Below, one piece after another: positions 55,673-64,000 of a stretch of 64,000 nt of DNA (positions are counted from its first letter, which is position 1; every line of letters begins with the position of its first letter). The position numbers and the translations under genes were made by a program. The notes below the pieces were generated by a model. It did not search any database. It saw only the letters and a program-made list of their open reading frames with translations, and had not been told where the DNA came from. The stretch is from Erigeron canadensis (Eukaryota > Streptophyta > Magnoliopsida > Asterales > Asteraceae): assembly GCF_010389155.1 (NCBI RefSeq), contig NC_057764.1:3844001-3908000 (forward strand). Reading direction: 5' to 3'.

Positions 55673-56645
55673 CTGAAGAAAAAGAAAAATGAATAAGATA
55701 ATTGAATTAAGCACCTTCACCATCGGAAAATCTAGGGATTGAAGGTGATCCAATCTGCTTACAATCCATCAAACTGTACATAATAAGTATATAAAAATAC
55801 TCGGAGAAAAATTGACGTAATTAATAAATTAAGCACCTTCACCATCGGAAAATCCAGGATTGAAGTTGATCAAATCCGCTAATAATCCATCAAATTGTAA
55901 GTAATAGATATATAAAAATACCCGGAGAAAAATTGAAGTAATAAATAAATTATGCACATGGAAGAAAACAATCAAATATATCATAAAACTTCCTTCCTTC
56001 TGAAAGCCATGAAGGAATCAAATCAATAAAAAGCAGAGAGAGAAATATGTTATGCACCCTTAGTCTATAATAAGCAAGGGCAGCAGCAACAAACTGTACT
56101 CAAACTTGGCACAGTCGGGCTATGGGCTTGGTATAACTAAGCACTATAAGGGCACCTAGGGGGCAAACCATAGAGCTTTATGGCATAGTTGTCGAAGGCC
56201 CATTAGGGATACCGCAAGCCCAAGTCGATAATGTGAATGGAGAAAGGAAACCAGTTATAAGGTATAAAAGAAAAGAAATCTGATATACACCGGTTTTAAA
56301 AAGGGTTTCTATTCTTATAGGGTTATAGAAACCTGTGTTTATCATCCATGTGAAAACTAGTTTCCTTTATATTGGGTTTTTTTGTTTTTGTGATATGTAG
56401 GTTGAAACCGATTCTTAAACTTTTCCAGTTTATCTCTACGAACCTTGTTGGTCAAATTGGGAATCCCCCGGAAGAGAAGAAGATCTCATTTTCAGTAACG
56501 TTCCAAGAATTTCTTCATCTACAATCAACCGATTTGTTAGCGAATACACGTATCAAATAATTGAGGGAATAACAAAATTTAGAGAGAAATAAGTTACACA
56601 TCTGAAACCAATTGTGGTATGTCTTTCAAAGAGGCACAAGAAACA
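55673..56645. other. Segment present only in duplication unit 2
   Basis: It includes a tandem pair of about 100 bases, each with AAGCACCTTCACCATCGGAA and AAATACYCGGAGAAAAATTG (55709-55830 and 55830-55955). On the minus strand each reads like a short exon ending in GATGGTGAAG|GTGC, similar in layout to the exon-like CCACATTCNNAAGGTGG piece at 55560-55600. It looks like captured exons of an unidentified gene. The remainder (56040-56640) shows no recognisable coding sequence. Confidence 0.35.
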
Positions 56646-57142
56646 CCTTTTATAAATAAAAATATGGTTAAATGCAAATTTCATCCTTGTGGTTATTCGA
56701 AAAATGGTTTTTCACCCCTCTGTTAGTTTTTGAGTTTTTTTATCCCTGTGGTCTAACTTCCGTTAAATACACTTGTCCCTGATGGGCATTTCTGTCATTT
56801 TACCCATCTCGTTTCTTTGTTCTTCAACCTTTAAACACCTTACTTCTTCATTCATCTTCTTAGAAATCCAGTAAATATAACTTCAAACACTTTCAAATAA
56901 ATGCATACTGTATTTTTTTAATCTATATATCCTATTTCTTAATTTTCACTCCAATCATCATATTATAGATCTCACACTTCTGCAACGTGTACAGATACAC
57001 ATACATATAAATAATACACTTCAAACCACAAACATATACACATATACAAATAAACATAAAGCATCAACTAAATACATATGTCACTTCTTCAACTATGAAG
57101 TTATATACATATGCATATATATAATCACACACTAAAAACTGT

Positions 57143-57397
57143 GTGAAAAACATTCAAGAAATTCACCATCTCAACAAGCTTCGCATCTTCTCGATTTTGA
57201 TGTTTGAAATCATTGGTCAACTACCACTAATACTACAGAATGGATTTTACCTCGATTTGACAGCAAAGATGGGGAGATCCGGAAGTGGTAGTGCGGCGGC
57301 GATGAGGAAATCAAGCGACGGTGGTGCGGCGGCGATGGGGAAAATCCGGTTGTGGTGGTTAACCCAAATCTTCCATTCACCAAAAAAGAATGTTTAA
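57143..57397 (+). other. Short duplicated ORF, second copy, doubtful
   Basis: Counterpart of 53056-53310 with three residue changes. See that entry for the evidence and the doubt. Confidence 0.2.
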
Positions 57398-57959
57398 CCC
57401 AAAGTTTTCTTCAAAACAAAACCCAGAAAACATCAATTCGATCGATTGATGATGCTCTAGCACAATCCAAGAACCCCCGTAAGGTGTACCATCGATCTTT
57501 TTCTATCGACATCTCTTTTTCCTTTGCTAACATCAATTGATCGATCGACCGATTTGATGATGATTCTTTTACTGTATATATATATATACACACAATAGAT
57601 ATATATGTGTGTTTTTGTGTGTGAGAAAAGATATGTAGATATAGATTTAGATTTGGTATGAATATAGATTTGTGTGTGATATAGATGTAGATATAGACTG
57701 AGATTGATGTGTATGAACATACAGATATGATTTGATCTTGATCTTGATTAGGTATAGATATAGATATAGATCATATATAGGCCTGATATATATATTTATG
57801 TGGTTCATATTTATAGATTCATTTAGGTGTATGTATATTTCCGGATTTTGAAAGAAAAGGATGATATTTATGTGGTTCATATTTATAGATTCATTTAGGT
57901 GTATGTATATTTATAGATTCATTTAGGTGTATGTATATTTAGGTGTATGTATATTTCCG

Positions 57960-58612
57960 GGTTTTAAAAAATAAAACCATAACTGAACCAAAACCTAATT
58001 CAAAGTTAAAAAACCAAACCAAAAACCAAATTAGAAGTCGGTTTGGTTTCGGTTTAAAACCGAGAAAACCAAATATGAAAAACACAATTTCACCAAATTT
58101 TTTTTTGTCTAAGTTGTGTTCAATCAAAACAGGTTCGTATTTTCAATTTTCACCAAAGCAGTAATTTAGACTTCAAACACAATATGGATAAATAAGTAAA
58201 CATTACTGAAACTGCTAAATTCTTGTTTGTCATCATTATTAAAAAAAATTTCCATCGAGTTCTTTATTGTTTGACAATTAAATTTTTCTAATTTCAAGAA
58301 AAATGTAACATAATAGACAAATAGACATAAAATTAAAAAATACATTAATAATTATCCATAAAATAAAAATATGCATTAATTATTTTTATTAATACATACT
58401 AGTAATATAAGTTATTCGGTTTTTACGGTTTAACCAAATTCATTATCATATAACCATAACCAAACCAAAAACCACATATTTAATTCGGTTTTGGTCACAA
58501 ACCAAATTCAAACACGGTTTGGTTTTTTTTTTTATTTTTTAAACGGTTCGGTTTACAGTTTAATCGGATAAAAACCAAACCGCGAACCCCTACGATGAAC
58601 ACCCCTAGTTGT
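57960..58612. repeat. CGGTTTGGTTT-rich hAT-like remnant
   Basis: Dominated by AACCAAACC and GGTTTGGTTTCGGTTT in both orientations, ending GAACACCCCTAG (58609), which in reverse is CTAGGGGTGTTC, a common start of plant hAT MITEs. A small related stretch (AACCCGAACCAAATAGACCC) sits at 53878-53925. The left terminus is not defined. Confidence 0.45.
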
Positions 58613-58697
58613 AAGGATCCCTTATTTAATGAACTTCATACCTGCCTAAATTTTCTTTACATGATATATATATATATATACATACAGATTAGTACTA

Positions 58698-58880
58698 GAG
58701 GGTATGGAGTATGTAGTTGTTAGATACCCAACTTGGGTGTAGAACCCCTCACATCTTATTTTTTTAATCCATGAAAATCAATGGGCCCACGCATTTATAT
58801 ATATATATATTAAAATATTGGTATGTGAGAAGTTTTATACCCAAACTTGGGTATCTAACAGGCATATACTCAATTTTCTC
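58698..58880. mobile_element. MITE family A, copy 4
   Basis: GAGGGTATGGAGTATG and GTTAGATACCCAACTTGGGT at the left mirror ACCCAAACTTGGGTATCTAA and CATATACTCAATTTTCTC at the right. A 9-base duplication TTAGTACTA stands at 58689-58697 and 58881-58889. Confidence 0.8.
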
Positions 58881-59116
58881 TTAGTACTAATACTCCTAAG
58901 AAGTACATATTGTGTTAGAATCTCACTTCTAATATTTATGGAAGTAGATTATTGAAGGGGGGGAGGGTATTCAATTGAATATCACTTTCGTGTCTCAAAT
59001 GCTAACTAATAATTATTAAGTTGTTAAAGAAAAAAGTCAAAACTATAATTTAATAATATTATATATCTTTATAATGTATGAGCTAATCTTTAATCTAACA
59101 ATATATATAACAGAGT

Positions 59117-59243
59117 CCTAAATTCATTCTTAAATAAATAGAAACCCTTAGATGAATTCCATCTTTGATTTACAACCATTAGATCAAATTTAATTATTTT
59201 ATCTTTATTAAATGACAATATTAATACTTATACTTTTTATCTA
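59117..59243. repeat. Dispersed repeat shared with 46250-46390
   Basis: Second copy of the AT-rich repeat described at 46250, here lacking the internal 14-base duplication. Confidence 0.6.
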
Positions 59244-59271
59244 CAAATCTACAATATATATATATATATAT

Positions 59272-59325
59272 GAGGTTATGGAGTATGTGAATGTTAGATA
59301 CCCAACTTGGGTGTAGAACCCCTAT
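59272..59325. mobile_element. MITE family A, copy 5 (left end only)
   Basis: GAGGTTATGGAGTATG and GTTAGATACCCAACTTGGGT match copy 4. The element breaks off after GTAGAACCCCT, where the Ty3-derived segment begins. Confidence 0.65.
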
Positions 59326-59380
59326 GTAAGAACCCAAACCCATCTAAATCAAAATCGAAAATTTTTTTTTTTTTTTAAAC

Positions 59381-59469
59381 AACAGACTAATACTCTACAT
59401 ATTAGTCTCCAACAGACTAATACTTCATATGTTGTCCACAACAGACTAATACTCTACATATTAGTCTAC
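59381..59469. repeat. Three tandem ~30-base repeats at the Ty3 fragment edge
   Basis: AACAGACTAATACTCTACAT plus ATTAGTCTCC, then a variant with CTTCATATGTTGTCC, then the first form again. The third unit overlaps the last codons of the gag-protease frame. A run of 15 or more Ts lies just outside (59361-59376). Confidence 0.8.
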
Positions 59470-60187
59470 AACCGGAATTTCAGATATTGATTTAGATTCC
59501 TTATTAGAATCAACAACATGAGCAAGGAAAGCCTTACACCCATGAGAAATAAGTCGTCGGGCTCGAGCATAAGTACACAACGGTAACGAATATTGATTTC
59601 TTTCGCCATATATGACCATATCTTTACCGTTAGGAGTCTTAAGACGAACACTCTTATCAATACAACAAATATTCGCTTTATGTTGACCAAGCCAATCCAT
59701 ACCCAAAATCACATCAAATTCTCCTAAATTCATAGGGATAAGGTTGGCTTTGAAATTTTCAATATTTATAATCAAACTACAATCTAGATACACATTCTTA
59801 ATCACATAAGTTTGATCACCCGCTACTTCTACCAACAAAGGTGATTCAAGAAAAGATAATTGTAATGGAATGCATTTAGTGAATCGGGTAGCCACAAAAG
59901 AACAATTTGCCCCGGAATCAAATAAAACTTTAGCAGGAGTGTCATGAACTAGAAAAGTACCTGACACAACATCGGATGTTTCCTTTGCTTGAGCCACCGA
60001 AATTTGAAATGATCTCCCTTTAGGAGTTCCTACTTGCTTAGCCACTTTCTTTTCATTAACTCTTCTTACCTCCGTTTGCCTTTCCTCCTCCGATAACAAT
60101 GGGCATGCACTTTTCATATGACCTTCATTGAAACAATTAAAACACACCGTAGGCTTCCTTGGAGCTACCTTACAATCCCGACTAAAA
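59461..60187 (-). pseudogene. Ty3/Gypsy gag zinc knuckle and retropepsin fragment
   Basis: An open frame of 228 codons with no internal stop. It begins in the remnant of one knuckle (SRDCKVAPRKP), then has CFNCFNEGHMKSAC, a linker, and an RVP_2-type aspartic protease with active-site LFDSGANCSFVATRF and the ILGMDWLGQH motif. It ends at EIPVVD just where relatives run on toward reverse transcriptase. Both edges are abrupt: there is no upstream capsid and no RT, and the 3' edge is replaced by the 30-base tandem repeats. This is a transposed or rearranged slice of a chromovirus-like element. The open frame is notable among so many decayed elements. Confidence 0.85.
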
Positions 60188-60189
60188 AT

Positions 60190-60640
60190 ATAGACTTACC
60201 ACATATTACTTTTCTAAAAATAGTTTAGAAGACAATTCTTCTTTATTATATATAAAGATAAATAAGATATGACTAAAAAGACACTTATCACATTAATATA
60301 GCGTCACGTGTCGATCAAAGAACTATACAATCCTGTTACTGTATCAGCTTATAATAAAATTATTTAGTCGTTTCTCGATAGCTCATAGATAAAGTGGTCA
60401 CCGTCCTCCCAAAAAACTCAATTTACCTAGTCAATGTGAACTTTGGAAATGCGGGCCATGAGTTCAAATTAATTTGTCCACTTGCGTGGGTACATAGCAG
60501 TATAGCACATTAGCACTCAGAGTGTTGATATTGATAGTTTGATACTAGCAAAGTAGCAAGGCCGCAATCAAGCATTGGAAGGGGCTTCAGGTTGGTGCCA
60601 AAGGCACATGAGGCTAAAGTATCCCCGCCAATCTATTTTT
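60190..60640. other. Unclassified intergenic DNA
   Basis: A weak tRNA-like pattern occurs at 60375-60480 (ATAGCTCATAGATAAAGTGG, then GAGTTCAAATT), but no A-tail or target duplication was found. No coding sequence. Confidence 0.3.
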
Positions 60641-60644
60641 CTTT

Positions 60645-60908
60645 TAAAAGTAACTAGTTTTTTAACCTTACAATGTGTATAAGATCGGTGCTACATACGT
60701 AAAAATAAGCGCACATTACAAAGTTGTGTGTATTGTAGGTAAGCAACTCGAAAAAATATTTATTATATGTAAGAAAACATACGTGAGAAACATATACAGG
60801 TGCCACTTGTCAGATTTTAATTAGTTGTTTACATACAAGACACACAACTTTGGTTATTTCATACTATAGACATTCGTTCAAAGTTTCTTACATTCCAGGA
60901 AACTAATC
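60645..60908. mobile_element. Fold-back MITE family B, copy 2
   Basis: Shares TGTAAGAAAACATACGTG, TGCCACTTGTCAGATTTTAA and ACTATAGACATTCGTTCAAA with 40289-40579 in the same order, with a degraded left end and a small central deletion. Confidence 0.65.
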
Positions 60909-61602
60909 AAAAACAACATGAATAATAAAAAGTAGTCCAAAATACTATTTACAAAAATACTGCATCATAGTATCATGTGGCTATTTAGTCTTTGGCAATG
61001 GAAATATCAATATTTTATTATTTAAAAAACCCTTGAAACCGTACAAACTAATATATTACTAAATGAATAAAGAACAAACAAAAGGTAAACCTTATAGTCG
61101 TTAGTCGGGGATTACCTGAACGTTGACCGGGGAAATATTAGCTTTTTTTTTTTTTTTTTTTTTTTGCTAGAAAGACCCTTTATAAAAATGATTACAAATT
61201 CTTTATTCTTTATATTAAATAAAATAGCATTGTTGTGACATCATTTTTTTTACAAAAATAACTTATTTGTCACTTTTAAATTCTTTCTTAAAATTTAGTT
61301 TTTTTATTTAATTTATTTATGATGTCATAAATACTTTTCTTTTTAAATATTCTGCATTCTTATTTTTTTGTTATTTTATGATGTTATTTTTTAAAAAAAA
61401 TTTTGTTTTCTTTTAAAAACTCTAATAATTTATATATGGTATTTTAAGTTGCACCATCTAAATAACTTTGTCCTAAGAGATTTTTAAATTATCCGCATTA
61501 ATAAGCTAATGATAAGGTATACTATTTCGAGGTTATAATTACCGTTGGTCTGTCGCAATTTCAGTAAAGGAGTTGGGTTTTTATAAAAATTTTATTAATA
61601 TG

Positions 61603-61631
61603 CCCGGGTTAAACCCGGGTTAATTAGCTAG
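61603..61631 (+). mobile_element. Helitron-type 3' terminus with hairpin
   Basis: CCCGGGTT (61603-61610), A, AACCCGGG (61612-61619) form a perfect 8-bp stem, followed by TTTAATTAG and CTAG (61628-61631) before T. This is the standard Helitron 3' layout. The body would lie to the left, in AT-rich DNA including a run of about 20 Ts (61143). Confidence 0.6.
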
Positions 61632-63012
61632 TATACTACTAAATGAGTGAAAAAATAAATGAAATATTGGCGTTAGGTAAAGGAATGACAAAAAAGGCTA
61701 AAAAGATATAAATAAAATAAGATACACAACAACATATCAGTTAAGATAATTAAAAAACACATTTATTTATAAAAAAAAAATAAGAAGATAATATACTTGT
61801 TTCACTGTAGATGTAAAGATAATATACTCACTTTCATGTTCTTAGAAACTAAAAATTCTAAGACAATCACGTTTGCTTTATAAAATAGTGAAAACGTCAG
61901 CTATCAACAAATCAACTACAGAATCTAAAAGCAAATTAGAAAAAAATGGTATTATCGAGACCATCCCCATCGGGAGTTAGTTGGGTCCAAGTGGCCAAAA
62001 ACAAATATTAAAGAATTGTTGAATCTCTATAAATTGATAAAAAATAAATTAATAACCTTGATAAAACTAATAAATTTGTCCGTTTCTAATTTAAGACCAG
62101 TATAAAATTTGACCTCAATCAATAAAATAATATGATAATAACTTTTTTAAAATCTTAATATATTTATATTGATCCAAACGAAATTATAAATTAATAATTA
62201 TTAGAATTATTCTAAATTTTTAGATTGTTTAGTAAAAAGCTACTTATTTTTTTGTTTGAACTTCAAATATGTATTGAGCTTATCTTTAAATCTTCTTGTT
62301 ATACTCAAGAGTTGCGGCATTGTTTTTGTATCTTTTTTTTTTAACCATAAAAAGTTATGAAGAGTTATTGTCATTTACAATGTTTCTTTTTAAAGCTATT
62401 GAATCAACTTCGTTATTAACTAGATTTTGAATGATTCGTCATAATTTCTTTAATGTTTTCAATATCATAACATTCATTATTCACATTAGGTTAAATAAGC
62501 AAGTGATTCATATCCAATTTGTGTTGATAATGCATACTCGTAATCAAGTTCTCAAGGTCATGAATGTCATTTTCACAACTTATATCTTAAAATCTCTTTA
62601 AACTAATAAAATATTAATTTATTGATGTACTAATATCTGATTAAATTGATAAAATATTCCAATTCTAACATTATTAATTTATAGAGATTTTACTATACTA
62701 ATTAACGTGTCAAGTTGGCAACGCATGTCTGCATGTTCCCTTTTTACTTGTTCAATTTTTATAACTTTATACATCATATTTTTAAAAGCTTAAATTATCT
62801 CATTTACTTATTAATTTATTATTTATGTACTATAATATTGATATATTATCTTATTCTTAACTTTCATTTGTTTTTTAGCAGTGAATGTTTTAGAATAAGC
62901 TATATATATTTTGTTAAATTGATAATTAAAAAATTTAAGTTTTAGCCGGCAGTTTGCTTTTAATCAACCAACATTAATCAAAAGTAAAAAAATGTAGTTC
63001 AACTTTATATAA
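61632..63012. other. AT-rich intergenic DNA
   Basis: No gene recognised. ORFs such as 62715-62945 are built from AT-rich low-complexity codons. Confidence 0.45.
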
Positions 63013-63020
63013 TTATATAA

Positions 63021-63210
63021 TGGGAAAAGTGAATATAAAGTTGTCCGTCACTTAAGCTTAGGTGTGGAACCCTCACATACAAATTTTTTAATATTTCTTG
63101 ATTAATAAATAAATACTTGGGCCCCTATGAATTTTGTGGATTCAAAAAAACGATATATAAGTATTCCACACCTAAGCTTAGATACCTAACAGTCTTATAT
63201 TCTCATCCCC
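63021..63210. mobile_element. MITE family A, copy 6
   Basis: TGGGAAAAGTGAATATAAAG and CACTTAAGCTTAGGTGTGGA at the left mirror CCACACCTAAGCTTAGATAC and CTTATATTCTCATCCCC at the right. An 8-base duplication TTATATAA stands at 63013-63020 and 63211-63218. Confidence 0.75.
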
Positions 63211-63218
63211 TTATATAA

Positions 63219-64000
63219 CACGTTGTAAAATAAAAACAAAATGGCATGCATCATTTTAATAAATTTTATTAATTTATATTTATTTGTGATTATGAATAAC
63301 TTCAAATTTTGAAATGAAATTTTAATTTTAACTTAATTAATTAAACATTGTAATTTTTTTTAAAAAAAATAGTTTGGTTGGATTGTTAATGGGAGTGAAA
63401 AATTAGATTTAGTTAGGTTGGATAGATTTAAGAGAGAAAAATCAATTATTTAATGAAGTTGGGTTAGATTGTGAATAAGGATGATCTGATAGCACTTTTG
63501 GATTATTAACTCCAAACAATAATAATGTTCAAAAAAAAAAATCCAAACAATAATCTCTTCCCAGTATTGATAAAAAAACATTGGCTCAGATAGAAGCAAT
63601 ATCTTGTTTAAATAGTCAAGATCTCAAGATTAATGATAGCACAATCTGAACTGATCTAACCGACTCGATTAAGCCAACAAGGCTATAAAGACTAGAAGCT
63701 GAACCAATTTAATACTTGATCAATAGCACAACAAAAGAAAAATCGCAAAATAACCTAGTTACTTGAATCTAGTAACCACCAATCTCATTTATTTATACTT
63801 TCGGTCAAGGAGCAACGAAACATAAAGGAGAGATAAACATGTGCAACTTAAACTTTATCATCAAACATTCAAACTCGCCACTAAACCAATACATAGTTAA
63901 TCATGATCAACAGTTTTATCAAACTTCATACATATGTTTTCTTATGCCATACCACTAAAAAGTCGAAGGGAAGGCGAATTATGAAGCTTGATTTATGCTT
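63219..64000. other. Intergenic DNA to the window edge
   Basis: No ORF of interest. From about 63590 the sequence is less AT-biased and could be the start of another LTR or gene beyond the window. Confidence 0.3.

Larger units (their letters stand above)
54910..57957 (+). repeat. Segmental duplication, unit 2
   Basis: Collinear with 51797-53870 (see that entry) but with 974 additional bases at about 55673-56645. Substitutions are few (for example GTGCGGCGGCGATG against GTGCGGCGACGATG), so the duplication is young. Confidence 0.85.

Noticed and set aside
60355..60520. Second SINE
   Set aside because: Box-A/B-like motifs are weak and too far apart, and no A-tail or target duplication was found.
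1..64000. CRISPR arrays, operons, bacterial-type signals
   Set aside because: The DNA is clearly plant nuclear. No spaced direct-repeat array of that kind is present, and the tandem repeats seen have no variable spacers.

Overview
This is nuclear DNA from a flowering plant, almost certainly a eudicot and probably Asteraceae. Split genes with GT-AG introns, plant families (an SF2/ASF-type SR splicing factor, NF-YB, BASS, eEF1A), TTTAGGG-type telo-motifs and very dense plant transposons all point there. The Asteraceae placement is an inference: the extra ORF of the Copia element at 24-37 kb resembles one I associate with Asteraceae retroelements. The window is AT-rich and gene-poor. Only two genes look intact: the SR protein at 9.5-13.2 kb (+) and the NF-YB subunit at 18.9-19.3 kb (-).

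Layout. 0-5 kb: a tRNA-derived SINE, a G-run MITE, and an eEF1A gene copy (-) that keeps its intron but has an in-frame TAG and lost its C-terminal tail. 5-8.7 kb: a complete Ty3/Gypsy-type solo LTR (5956-7473, target duplication CAAAT) and a degenerate low-complexity tract. 8.9-13.9 kb: the SR gene with 12 coding exons and untranslated exons. 14.8-16.6 kb: Helitron-type ends. 18-20 kb: a CACTA-type fold-back MITE, the NF-YB gene and a Tourist-like MITE. 23.9-37.2 kb: a 13.3-kb Ty1/Copia element on the minus strand with both LTRs, PBS, PPT, gag, protease, integrase, RT and RNase H, plus a further ORF of about 1,340 codons between pol and the 3' LTR. 38-41 kb: Helitron and MITE remains. 41.7-44.7 kb: the 3' part of a plastid-type BASS transporter gene (+), without its 5' exons and with an early TAA. 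46.4-48.8 kb: a frameshifted ORF pair next to a probable poly(A)-tailed retroelement end. 50.7-58 kb: a tandem segmental duplication whose two units carry a TIR element with a SKP1-like gene fragment, inverted in one unit. 58-64 kb: MITEs, a Ty3 gag/protease fragment, a Helitron end and AT-rich DNA.

The window is best read as a few old genes in heavy transposon traffic. One MITE family (TIRs near GGGGAAGRGAATATGAGGCTG, 8-9-bp target duplications) occurs at least six times, twice inside the leader introns of the eEF1A copy and the SR gene. The most unusual item is the Copia element's extra ORF, preceded by a 106-bp tandem repeat in which every unit can fold into three hairpins. The element's coding part carries about twelve in-frame stops but only one clear frame change. 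The SKP1-bearing element, duplicated and flipped between its own inverted repeats, is the second most interesting structure.
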